A DNA stretch of 64,000 bases from Pteria penguin (taxonomy: Eukaryota; Mollusca; Bivalvia; Pterioida; Pteriidae): NCBI GenBank assembly GCA_035048485.1, contig CM068586.1, positions 28,228,349-28,292,348 on the forward strand, given 5' to 3'. The first letter of the stretch is position 1. The number at the start of each line of letters is the position of its first letter. Below are positions 45,536 to 55,927 of the stretch, piece after piece. The notes under the pieces were generated by a model. That model worked only from the letters and a program-made list of their open reading frames with translations. It searched no databases and had not been told where the DNA came from. The translations under genes and the position numbers were made by a program.

Positions 45536-47250
45536 GTCCCCACCGCCCTGTTAGTCAGCGTGCAACGTTCAAGTAAAAGTCTGCATAAGGCTGTAGAGGG
45601 GCCAACTACAAGACCTATAGTCTTTTTGATGATCTCAATATCATATTGTCTATTTAGGAGACGTTTGACTATTTAATTACATGATAAAATAACGTTATCG
45701 GAGCCTTTTACTTTCCTTAGTTTATATATGAGATCACCGTAAAAATTAGAATGGGAAATTCCATTGGATACATACTGTTGAAAAGAAATATTTCCAAATT
45801 TAGATAGAAGTTCTGAATAAGATCTGAAGAATTTGCCGAATGTTTTTCTTAGCTTGTGATATCTGTAACCCTGAGTTAAAAATTTAGTAGTAATTTGTAA
45901 ATTTCGTTTATGAAAGTCCAAAACATCGGTGCAGCCTCTGACAAATCGAACTAATTGAGATATATAGATACCATATGATGGGAGTCGAGGGACATCGCCA
46001 TCCAAGTAAGGGAAATTTACAATAGGAAATCCAAAATCCTCACGTTTATCATAAATATTAGTATATATTAGGTTGTTGATAATTTTGATGTTTAAATCTG
46101 AGAAAGGTGTAGATTTATCTCAAGTATTAGCTTTAATCAATGTGAGCTCTGGTGGATATATTTCTGATATAAATTGTTCGAATTCAGGGTTGTCGATAAC
46201 CAAAATGTCATCCAGATATCTGCAAGTATTATTAAATTTGTCAATGAGGTCAAAACGTTTTGATTTTTGAATAGAAACCATAAAATCCCTCTCATAACAA
46301 CAAAGAAATAAATCTGCTATCAGAGGCGCGCAGTTAGTACCCATAGGAATCCCAACTATTTGTTGATATATCTTGCCATCAAATTGCACAAAAATATTAT
46401 TCATGAGAAAATCTAGTGCTTTACATAATTCCTTGCAAGTCCAGTATTTATATGAAGTATATTGTTTGTTGGAAAAGAATCCAGAGTTATTGGAAGTACA
46501 TATGTACGTTTTAGATTCTCTGTGAAAACACCATTGTATAAGAGACAGCAACTTGCTTTTAATCAAATCATGAGGCAGAGATGTATAAAGTGTAGAAAAA
46601 TCAAATGTAGAAATTTGAGTCGCTTTGAAATTTAGCGAAAGAAGTTTGTCTATAACTTCATGAGAATTTTTAATCGACCAAGACTAATTGATGTTACTAT
46701 TATGAAATGCGACATCACAATATTTGATAATATGATCTTTTATAGCAGTTAGAGCAGATGTAATATGTTTCGATAGTACCGTAGTAGAGCAGTGGCTACA
46801 ATTAGATATGAAACGTGATTTATGTGGACTTTTATGTAGTTTTGGGAGCCAATACATGGTTGGTAGATCAGATTGATCAGTTTTAATTTTGAAGTCGGAC
46901 ATGGTCATGAGGGGATCGTGCAAGGTGCTCTCTTTTGAGGTAGGGCTTTCCACATATGTATGAGTGGAGTTTAATTCGTTTTTAAGTACTTCAATATAAT
47001 ATAGTTTTCAAACAACTATTATGTTATTACCTGCTTTATCAGCGGGAACAAAGACATATTTAGCATGTAAGTCAGCTATCTTCTTTTTAATAGAATTTGT
47101 CGTCAATGTATTAGGCTGTTGAAATAAATGCGGATTTTCCGTAAAGTTCTTAATACGGATATCGACAATTCTTAAAATCTCGAATTTCCAATCATTAAAA
47201 CCATGAACCTTTACCTGTTCTTTTTTACACCAACGTTTACAATATGTAAA
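45536..47250 (-). pseudogene. Naiad family B pre-RT and reverse transcriptase (copy B-45)
   Basis: The longest family B copy. It has the pre-RT segment ('VHGFNDWKFEIL', 'YVFVPADKAGNNIIVV'), then 'LPTMYWLPKLHKSPHKSRF', motif A 'FDFSTLYTSLPH', 'GIPMGTNCAPLIADLF', an intact catalytic YLDDILVIDN, and the terminus 'CRLLLERCTLTNRAVGTI'. Three in-frame stops break it: TAG for a tyrosine near 46684, TGA near 46117 (shared with the 24-kb copy), and TAA for a lysine near 45676. A frameshift may lie near 46980. The 5' side ends at 47250, where a family A tail is joined, so CxC and GIY-YIG are absent. It is about 98% alike to the 24-kb copy by eye. Confidence 0.85.
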
Positions 47251-47632
47251 GATGATGGATAAATCCAAACCACAAATCCAAAAATCATGAAACCATAGGA
47301 CATACAAAATCAGTGAAAATGAAAAACAAATGGAAAATAACAAAATATGTCTACTTGAAGAGCATATGTGAACCCCTGTGATGGAGTGAGATCAGGTGCC
47401 CGGGGAGAGTGAGCATCTCCTGCTTGCTAGCAACACCCGTCACATATACCCCGTAGAAAGTGTCAAATCGTGTGAATTCCATATGTATCTATATATGGAG
47501 AAGTCGAAGTAGGTAACCTTCTAGTATAGAAGGTGTCAAATCTGTGTAAAGTGATCGGAATCGGTCTCAGTCCAGAATATCATTTAAAAGTCTGGATAAC
47601 GAGATATCATATGGAGTAATAAGAGTCTCGTA
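47251..47632 (-). repeat. Naiad family A last codons and 3' tail
   Basis: From 'LITPYDISLSRLLNDILD' and stop through the TATA-like motif and structured block to the 3' terminus (AAGATGATGGATAAATCC on the plus strand). The structured block is complete here, with outer arms GCATATGTGA and TCACATATAC. Confidence 0.8.
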
Positions 47633-47835
47633 GTTAAAGCATCTTCTATAACGTCACGGCATTTATTGAAATCTATCCTGGACGGCAACCTATATTTAGG
47701 TCCTTTTCCAAAAAGGATGCGCAATTATTTGTCCGAAATACAGTTTAGGTCACCAGTAATAACATGACAAACAAAAGGTTTCCTCAGTGTGCTTTCATTG
47801 CCTGAACAAGAACACGATGCAATAACTGCAACAAT
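47633..47835 (-). pseudogene. Naiad CxC linker domain joined to an RT C-terminus by internal deletion
   Basis: On the minus strand it encodes 'IASCSCSGNESTLRKPF', 'VCHVITGDLNCI' and 'GKGPKYRLPSRIDFNKC'. This is the CxC linker with the 'HVITGDL' and 'GPKYR.P' motifs that lies between nuclease and RT in Naiads. One in-frame TAA occurs after 'ISDK'. At 47632 it is fused straight to the last 20 or so RT codons, so the whole RT was lost. Protein sequence differs clearly from the CxC copy at 55565-55927. Confidence 0.75.
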
Positions 47836-48046
47836 TAATTGGGAAAAATGACCAACGGAAAAATTAAAACATACAAATAGCACAATATTCTCATAAGAAT
47901 CAAACTACAATCAGTGTATTTTCAACCCTTGAAAGGGAAAAGGATGGTAACATAGGATCTTTAGAACATGTATATCTGATATCTTTTAGGGATATTAATG
48001 ACAATGCCAGTCCTTTAGATTAAACTGCAGATTGACCGCTTCCCAT

Positions 48047-50290
48047 TTAGGTATTCTTGTTACTATCGACGATGTGGCAGGCTCCTACAAAAAACTCTCT
48101 GTCTGCATGGGGCATAAACCTCAACATTGACTGAAGTCTGATTTCTTTTCTTTGGACAATTTAAGACATCTTGCTATTATTCTGGGGATTGGCAGATTCA
48201 CATTTGCATCTTTTTGTCTAGTTGTTTGGCACCTGTCGACACTTCTGTAAATTCTGCATCTGTGAAACACGTTTTGAAGTGGACATGGAATGCTTTTTCC
48301 CTAGAATACTGAAGATGTTTCACCTCTGAGTATAGTACTGTATAAAATTTCAACGGGGCAGTGGCATTTTGAAAATTGTAAAAATGATTCCGCGTAAGTT
48401 GAATATAACGAGAAAGCCTAGGTCTGATATTTTCAACACTCGTAGCAGGCTTACAGGGCTGTAAACTTCGGCTATTTTGAGCCCTTTTTTCAAGATGGCT
48501 ATGAATATTGTCCACTTCTTGGATAGAAGAATGTCCCGGAGTGCAATACTTCTGTTCCATGCTTTGTATCTTATTAATAAACGTCTTTAGGGCGAATGCC
48601 ATCACAGAATTACGATTCTGTGGTACGGAAGTGTCAGACCATACGATAAGAGATGTGATAGAGGGGTGTTCCTCCAAAACGGTTTCAATAATCACTGATA
48701 GAGGGCTAGCTATTTTATTTGCGCTTCTCCCGGTTGTGCTTTCGGGCCATACAGCATTATAAGCTCTCTTATCAAGAGTACAATGGGCTGTCAAATTATA
48801 CACATTTAGTTTTCTTTTGTAGAAGAAATTTGACACATTGGCCCTCAGGCACGCCAAGACGTACTGGAGATCAAAGCAGACAATTGCTTCAGATCTGACA
48901 CTTTTTTCCTGTCATTGTCCTTTTCTGTTCTTGTCTCTATCTGATCTTTTTTGTGATTGTCATATTTGTATTGAAGAATCCTTGTTATTTTATTGTTATG
49001 AAACTGAGCCTCATACTCCATACACATATCGCAACAATCCTTTTTCGGAACATGGAAACCTATGTTAAAATCTGTATTGAAAATAGTTCGGTAATAATGA
49101 GACTTTGCAGGTACCATATCACTTTCTGTGCACTTCTCAACATATAGATGGTACATCTTGGTCAAGTTCAAGTCGGCGGCTAATACTTCTTAAGTGTTGA
49201 GGTTCTGCAGTAATGCAAAGGCATTCTACGAAAAGATTGGATATGTTCCTTTATGAACTTCTTTGTCTCTGTTGATATTTGTGGTCGTGTGTGTTTACCT
49301 CCTTAATCCGTAAATTCGTTCATTGTTGCTTTTCGTGATACCATTCTATCCGTTTTTGGATTAAATCTAGCGTACTAAGGTAAAATTCTTTGCAGACACG
49401 AACAGTTTCTTCTCCTTTACCAAAGAAATATCTATATGAATATTTTCTCCTTGATTGTGCAGCTTTAGTTCGATTTCTTTCTTTGATTGCTCTTTCAGAT
49501 GTTTTTGCATAAAATGCATGCTTTTCATTGTCTGTCAGATTCCAAAACTCTGTGAATGGTGCCTATCTCTCAGCGGAAGTTATATTTGTAGAGCAATGAA
49601 ATTTGCATGTACCCTGACAGTCTTTCTTTGTTTTTACTTCTCTTTTACGTTGTTTTCGTCCATAAGTACTCTGGTACTCTAGATCAGATAGTCTCTTGCG
49701 TTTCCGTACGTTTTTCTTCCAATCACTTTCATTTCGTTTGCATTTCCTACTCCTGCTATATCCTTCATTTTCCTCATGATCTGTTACATTTTCCTGATCT
49801 GTTGTCTCGTCTCTTGAGTGATGTCCCCTATTGATTCATCTCTCTCTCTCTCTTCGTCTCTGTTGATTCCTCTCCTGTGGATTTATTTTCATCATTTCTA
49901 ATCTCCTTTGTGTTCCTCTCGTTTGATCGTGTCTCTCCTGGGGTTTTTTTTTTCTGTAGTTGATTCGCTTTCAATCTCAAGATTCAATCCTTCATGTGCT
50001 AGTTCTGAAACTGTAACATCATTCTGGGTTTCTTCTATCAATTCACTGCTGTCTGTTGATTCATCTAATTCATCACCAGCATCAAAATCAGGATCATCTA
50101 TATCCTCTGACTCTATTGTACTTTCTTCATCTATACTGCTAAATATTCCATGTATGTCCGACAGATTAAAGGAGTTGTTGTTTAAATCTAGCGAAATATC
50201 AGATGAAATAGATATCAGTGGTTCTACTGCTTTATAATTATGATTAACGGAGGCCCCATCATCTTCACAAAGTCGATCGAGTAAAAGCAA
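48047..50290 (-). pseudogene. Decayed transposase-like gene (DUF7869-type RNase H-like fold)
   Basis: Reading the minus strand: an acidic N-terminal part (50290-49898), a basic Cys segment 'KKDCQGTCKFHCSTN', and 'RRKYSYRYFFGKGEETVRVC'. Next come 'LNLTKMYHLYVEKC', the zinc-like 'FHVPKKDCCDMCMEYEA', 'VCFDLQYVLACLRANVS' and 'LIVWSDTSVPQNRNSVM'. It ends with 'GHSSIQEVDNIHSHLEK' and 'MLRFMPHADREFFVGA'. FDLQ, WSDTS and the HS..E..D/HLEK motif would be the acidic catalytic triad. I recall this architecture in many uncharacterised invertebrate proteins tied to DNA transposons. A TAG in the Cys segment, a TGA/TAA cluster near 49190-49310 and several frameshifts make it a pseudogene. No terminal repeats were found. 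Confidence 0.7.
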
Positions 50291-50330
50291 CTCTTCCTCA
50301 ACATTCGTTCACTAATCGTAAATAAATAGT

Positions 50331-50818
50331 TTATTTACAATCACTGAAGACACGTTCAACTTCGCGATAGAACACCAATTCTTTGCAGTTGCTGATTGCA
50401 TTGAAGTCACAGTCAGTAAGGTTTTTGCATCCAAAAACGTTTAGAACAGTAAAATCAATGCATCGTAGAAAACACGATGTAGAAATCGGGCTATCCGATA
50501 GATCAAGCCAGTAGAGATGTCTCGATGTCACAAATGCGGTTACAAACATGAAATCTTGAAGTGGAGCATCACAACTTCCTGTAGAATAAGGAACTAAGAA
50601 TCTCTAAAAGAGGAGGAGTGATTGAGTTTTCGTTAAAGATCACTTGTCCCGATAAGTATGTTTGTTTCAAATTCAAAGAACCTCCACGGAATGGAGCTTT
50701 CCTCAATAATATGATAAAGTCGCTTTCATGTTCTATTCACAATTCGTAGTAAATCACTTAGATCCAGATATTTCAGAATTGCTACCAATGTATTGTCTGG
50801 AAGGTCCGTAATATTCAT
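50331..50818 (-). pseudogene. F-box/LRR protein pseudogene
   Basis: Minus strand from ATG at 50818: 'MNITDLPDNTLVAILKYLD' and 'LSDLLRIVNRT' form a clear F-box (LPDN...IL.YL...DL). A TGA stands where the conserved cysteine before KRLY would be, then 'KRLYHIIEESSIPWRFFEF'. After further stops and a frameshift, leucine-rich-repeat-like sequence follows (50549-50331): 'RHLYWLDLSDSPISTSCF' and 'LNVFGCKNLTDCDF'. F-box proteins recruit substrates to SCF ubiquitin ligases through such repeats. Only one or two repeats remain. It is probably a fragment or decayed copy of a host gene. It ends 41 bp from the transposase-like pseudogene on the same strand. Confidence 0.65.
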
Positions 50819-51117
50819 TTAGTACAACCTATGAAGGAAAAAATAACAAGTTACAACAGTTTACCTTATCTATATATTAACAGTGCAAAAGCTAAATATT
50901 GTTATGATTCATTGTGGTAATTTCAATTATAAAGTAGTTGGGTTCCGGCTGATTAAACATTATTTATTTTTGGCTATTTACTAACATAAGTGCCGTGTAT
51001 TATATCTGTGTGGATTTTGTGCATATGTTTTTTTCTCTATGCAATCAGTTTGTCTATTTGAGAATTAATTAATCTTGTGTCTTAAATCTTATTTTCTATA
51101 TTCAGTCCTGAGTACAT
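50819..51117. other. No gene recognised
   Basis: AT-rich sequence between the F-box pseudogene and the direct repeat at 51118. Confidence 0.4.
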
Positions 51118-51180
51118 GTACAATTAACCGCAAGTAGTGGCCCTAAATGAATGATAGGGCCACAATTCCTTACGTTGCGT
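51118..51180 (+). repeat. Direct repeat DR1, copy 1 (two stem-loops)
   Basis: CCGCAAGTAGTGGCCCTAAA through ATGATAGGGCCACAATTCCT to TACGTTGCGTAA. Two stems are visible: GTGGCCCT with AGGGCCAC, and TTACG with CGTAA. The second copy is at 52047-52109. Confidence 0.88.
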
Positions 51181-52892
51181 AAAAAAAAAAGTAAAAAACC
51201 AAATTAGATGCCCCCGAATTCATCCCGGAAGCATAAAAACTAACTTACTTTCCTTTTTCCTCTTGTATGAATAGAGATTTCCCGGATTAAATAAAGATAT
51301 CTCGAATGAAATTCTAGTAGATATATTTTCTAAATATATAATCTGTATTTGGAAATATATATCTCTAAATTCAATGGATATATCTATGTGAAAAGCAGAC
51401 TGTTCTAAGTGCCAATTTTGAAGAATATGAGACATATATATCGTTGGAATGAGGAGAACGAGATCTATCTGCATGCAAAAATTATCAACCTATGATCAAA
51501 ATTGGAAGAGATATTCACAGTTACATTCTGTTCTATCTCCATTTATATAAAAACCGTCAGAACCAAAATGTTCTATGTCCTGAAGCCAATGAAACGCTGC
51601 ATTTGGTCACGTGACTTTGATAGGTGCAATGGAAACCATGGCGGAATTGTCCTGAATAAGAGTTGGTAAGTAAATTCGAAGTATTAATGCATTTCAATGC
51701 ATAATTTAGGTGTTTCAAGTTAAATATAAGATGTCCAAGAAATATAAATGGTTTGTTAAAAGATTGAAAATTGAGTAAGAAAGTAGTGATGATGATTTAA
51801 AGTTGTGAATGGAGATAAAACAGTCTGGACCTAAAAATGTCTTTTTGACGAAGACGGAATATTTGATATTTTTAATGTGTCGGTATTTTACACCTTGTTT
51901 TAAGATTTAAAGATATTGTCATTGGGGTTCTTTATGGAATGTAAATCAAACGATAAAATTGAAAATATTACATAAGCAGTATGTATCATTATTAAGATTT
52001 TCACCATTATATACATTACAGAAATTATGTCATTTAGAAAACAAATTGTACATTAGCCGCAAGTAGTGGCCCTAAATGAATGATAAGGCCACAATTCCTT
52101 ACGTTGCGTAAACTTGCATTTTTGATAAACGGAATGGCCGGCACGATTCTACGCATTTCGGCATCAAATGGAGCAAGGTGTAAAATACCGACACATTAAA
52201 AATATCAAATATTCCGTCTCCGTCAAAAAGACATTTTTAGGTCCAGACTGTTTTATCTCCATTCACAACTTTAAATCATCATCACTACTTTCTTACTCAA
52301 TTTTCAATTTTTTAACAAACCATTTATATTTCTTGGACATCTTATCTTTAACTTGAAACACCTAAATTATGCATTGAAATGCATTAATACATCGAATTTA
52401 CTTACCAACTCTTACTCAGGACAATTCCGCCATGGTTTCCATTGCACCTATCAAAGTCACGTGACAAAATGCAGCGTTTTTATTAGCTACAGGACATGGA
52501 ACATTTTGGTTCTGACGGTTTTTATATAAATGGAGATAGAACAAAATGGAACTGTTAATATCTCTTCCAATTTTGATCATAGGTTGATAATGTTTTGCAT
52601 GCAGATAGATCTCGTTCTCCTCTTTCCAACGATATATATCTCATATTCTTCAAAATTGGCACTTAGAACAGTCTGCTTTTCACATAGATATATCCATTGA
52701 ATTTAGAGATATATATTTCCAAATACAGATTATATATTTAGAAAATATATCTACTAGAATTTCATTCGAGATATCTTTATTTAATCCGGGAAATCTCTAT
52801 TCATACAAGAGGAAAAAGGAAAGTAAGTTAGTTTTTATGCTTCCGGGATGAATTCGGGGGCATCTAATTTGGTTTTTTACTTTTTTTTTTTT
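51181..52892. repeat. Long inverted repeat: arms about 717 bp, spacer about 276 bp
   Basis: The left arm 51181-51897 and right arm 52174-52892 are near-identical reverse complements over their whole length, with a few substitutions and small indels. Matched landmarks include GCCCCCGAATTCATCCCGGA with TCCGGGATGAATTCGGGGGC, ACCATGGCGGAATTGTCCTG with its complement, and TACACCTTG with CAAGGTGTA. Outer ends are A-rich/T-rich. The spacer (51898-52173) holds DR1 copy 2. No open frame of note lies in either arm. It could be a foldback element or an inverted duplication; I cannot assign a superfamily. Confidence 0.92.
52047..52109 (+). repeat. Direct repeat DR1, copy 2, inside the palindrome spacer
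   Basis: Matches 51118-51180 with about two differences (GATAAGGCCAC replaces GATAGGGCCAC, which weakens the first stem). It lies in the spacer in the same orientation as copy 1, which sits just outside the left arm. Confidence 0.88.
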
Positions 52893-52904
52893 GGTCCTGT
52901 CTGT

Positions 52905-53290
52905 GACTCTTACCCTGTGGCAAAAACATTGACTATATCGTTTGTACTAAAAGGTGCAAGGTTTTGAAAGTCCACGTATAGGTTCCTTGTGATGAGACTT
53001 TTCATTTGGGATTATGATTTTTTAACTAGTGACCTTGACCTTGGAACTCGAACTAGTTTTCAAAACTTAAATTTTAGCTGGGTTTTATGTACCAAAATGT
53101 TTGGAACTTCACATATAGATGCCTTGTCATACGATTTCTCATTTTGGAACATGCTTTTGACCTAATGACCTAGACATTGGAACGTGACCTACTTTTCAAA
53201 AACTTTAACCTTGACTATATATCTTTTACACAAAAGACTTTAGAGCTTTGAAACTTCGCATAAAGATTCTTTGTGACGAGACATATCATA
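52905..53290. repeat. Degenerate tandem repeat, about 130-bp unit, about 2.5 copies
   Basis: GTGACCTTGACCTTGGAACT, CCTAATGACCTAGACATTGG and TTTAACCTTGACTATATATC mark three diverged units. Each also has a TTGAAA/GGAACTTCNCATA segment and GATNCCTTGTNA. GACCTTGACCTTGG-type units are widespread in bivalves, from memory. Non-coding. Confidence 0.7.
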
Positions 53291-53301
53291 CTTCGTTTAA
53301 G

Positions 53302-53398
53302 GGACAAGATAATCTCATTCTAGTGTTCATGATTTACAACATCTACGACTAGACAAGCCTTGTCGTAGATTGCAAATCGTGGGCACTTGGATGGGATT
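53302..53398. repeat. Imperfect hairpin at the end of the tandem repeat
   Basis: GATTTACAACATCTACGAC pairs with GTCGTAGATTGCAAATC around an 11-base loop. Weaker pairing extends outward (GATAATCTCATTCTAGTGTT with GGCACTTGGATGGGATTCCC). Confidence 0.75.
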
Positions 53399-53519
53399 CC
53401 CTTCTATTATTGTCATGTTCTCATGTACTCTCTAAATTAAAAGTGATATTGTGATATAAATAATGCAGTCTTGTCTTAGTTTATTTAAGAATTGAATGTG
53501 CAAGGAATTTTTGCATGTA

Positions 53520-53837
53520 AAGATGATGGATAAATCCAAACCATAAGTCTAAAAATCATGAAACCAGAGGACATACAAAATCAGTGAAAATGAAAAACAA
53601 GTGAAAAATAACAAAATATGTCTACTTGAAGAGCATATGTGAACCCCTGTGATGGAGTGAGATCAGGTGCACGGGGAGAGTGAGCATCTCCTGCTTGCTA
53701 GCAACACCCGTCACATATAGCCAGTAGAAAGAGTCAAATCGTGTAAATTCCGTATGTATTTATATATGGAGAAGTCAAAGTAGGAAACCTTCTAGTATAG
53801 AAGGTGTCAAATCTGTGTAAAATGATCGGAATCGGTC
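53520..53837 (-). repeat. Naiad family A 3' tail
   Basis: Same tail and same 3' terminus (GTAAAGATGATGGATAAATCC region) as the other family A copies. TATA-like TATATAAATA and the complete structured block are present, with GGTGCACGG in place of GGTGCCCGG. Confidence 0.8.
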
Positions 53838-55927
53838 TCAGTCCAGAATATTATTTAAAAGTCTGGATAACGAGATATCATATGGAGTAATAAGAGTCTC
53901 GTAACGACCGTAGAACTTCTTCAGTGACGTTGCTAGTCTAGCACATATATAACCCTGGTTGAGCAGCTTAACTGAAAGTCGCCTGGCCCTCAGAACAAAG
54001 TCATTGTAATTTGAACATGCTCTGGAATAACGTATTAACTGAGATATGAATACGCCGTATGCGGGCGATGATGGAATGTTGCTACTTATGAAAGGAAAGT
54101 TTGTGATAGCGAAATTGAAATCGTCACGTTTCTCATAGAGTGAGGTGTTCAAATGACCATTAATGTCGAAAGACAACATAATATCTAAATACGAAGTGGA
54201 ATTCTTACTCTCTGTGGTTTCTTTAACCTCCAGTTTACTTGAATAGATGATGCTAAGGTAATCCGCGAACGAAGGATTATGATTGAAGGCAAGTCATCTA
54301 TAGATCTGTAAGTAAAATTGAAGCCAAGAGCCAATTGTTTTTTTCCTTGCGAAAGCAAAGACTGAATTCAGCTTCGTATGAGTAAAGGAATATGTCAGAC
54401 AGAAGCGGAGCACAGTTAGTGCCCGTTGGAATGCCGACAATTTGTTGAAAAACCTTTCCTCCAAACACCACAAAAATGTTATAGATAAGAAAGTTCAACA
54501 TCTGGATGACAGCTGTTTCAGTGTATTTATTTTTGGAATCAGAATTTTCCTAACAAAGTAAGTTTTATCATGGCCTACAACTATATATTTGAATTTGCGG
54601 CTTCCGCTTTTACTAGTAAATGCATTTTGAACAATTTCCGCTAATCTGTCTTTAATTTCTGATGAGGGATCGTTGTGTAAAGAGTCGAAAAGTCGAAAGA
54701 CTTGATGGAGTGAATTTTAGTAAAACGTTTTGATTTTAGATGTTCTAATAACTCTTTTAAATTTTTAAGGATCCACATTTGATTAATTCCACTTCTGGAA
54801 TATACTGTTTCGCAATATCTATGAAGGCCAGATTTAATTTCTGATAATATTTTTGTGAGTAGCATTGATACAGATTTTGTGGAACACTTCGAGGAACCAG
54901 CGATAAAGCGTTGTTTGTAAGGATTTTTATGCATTTTGGGAATGCAGTACAAATATGGAAGTTCTAAATTAAATTTATTTGTGTCAATACCAAACGTATT
55001 GAGGACAGATTTATGATTCTCAAGTACTCCCGAAACCGAAAAGTTAACTTAAAGATCCAAAATACAGAGAACCAAGATCATTCACATGGAGCCAAAATTT
55101 TGAGAATATTATGAACTGCTGCGAGGAATATGCCACACGATGGGCAAAAAGAGAGGAAGTACCGAAAAGTTCGTGAGAGTATAAGTAGGATTTCCTGGAG
55201 CTGAATTTAATCCTAATTCTTTCACTAGGCTGTCAAAGTAATATTTCTTACAAGTAAATGTATAATTATTAGAAGCTTTATCTGCTGGTGTAATGATATA
55301 ATGTTCTTGGAGGAAGGTAAGTTCTCTGACAACATCAGGATCTTTATAAATAGATTCGAATCTGGTGTTTACCTAGCCTTGTAATTTTTTAATTTTTGAT
55401 CTCAGCAGTACTGCAATAGATTTTATCCATTCCGAAATAGTGTCGACCTGTACTTCCTCTCTTTTTGCCCATCGTGTGGCATATTCCTCGCAGCAGTTCA
55501 TAATATTCTCAAAATTTTGGCTCCATGTGAATGATCTTGGTTCTCTGTATTTTGGACCTTTAAGTTAAAGTTCTCTTAATTTAGTGTTTTTAACAATATC
55601 AAGGTCACCAGTAATGACATGTCCACAAGGATAATATACAAAATTAGAGGAAGAACATGCACACGGTTGAGGATGGCATGCAGAGTTGCTATGATCAAGA
55701 CACTGTAGAAACCCGTTGTAATTATAAATTTTGGATACAACTGATGGTGTGTAGCTATAGGAAATACATGGCGGATCTTTGTTTTTGAAATATGGAGGTA
55801 TTTTCTCTAAAACATACTTATGATTTAAAATTTGGCCAAAATTTAAATAATCAATGCCTTTATTTGCAAATTTAATTTTGATGAAAGGGCGATTAGATTC
55901 CATAGATATATCTGACTTGATGTTCAA
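53838..55927 (-). pseudogene. Naiad family A, CxC linker through reverse transcriptase (longest copy)
   Basis: In minus-strand order: the CxC domain 'QPCACSSSNFVYYPCGHVI' with 'TGDLDIVKNTKLREL' (a TAA replaces the next leucine), 'KGPKYREPRSFTWSQNF' and 'WAKREEVQVDTISEWIKS'. A TAG follows after 'KKLQG', then 'YIITPADKASNNYTFTCKK'. The 116-bp inverted insertion comes next, then 'LENHKSVLNTFGI', 'LPYLYCIPKMHKNPYKQRF', motif A 'FDFSTLYTTIPH', 'YIVVGHDKTYFVR', 'GIPTGTNCAPLLSDIFLYSY', a damaged YxDD box (RSIDDLPS) and 'SRLLNNILD'. At least two nonsense changes and two or three frameshifts are present. The GIY-YIG domain is missing upstream of 55927. Its order CxC then RT fits the nuclease-first copy at 18.4 kb. 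Confidence 0.85.
55046..55161 (+). repeat. 116-bp inverted self-copy inserted within the Naiad, with a 10-bp TSD
   Basis: This segment is the reverse complement of 55451-55566 (the 'GPKYREP...AKREEV' coding stretch) with one or two differences. It is flanked on both sides by CCGAAAAGTT (55036-55045 and 55162-55171). Removing it with one flank restores the frame 'TNFS-VSGVLENHK', which shows that it was inserted. Confidence 0.9.

Noticed and set aside
50700..50730. Selenocysteine TGA in the F-box frame
   Set aside because: The TGA replaces a Cys codon, but the frame has further TAA/TAG stops and a frameshift soon after. Simple decay is the better explanation.
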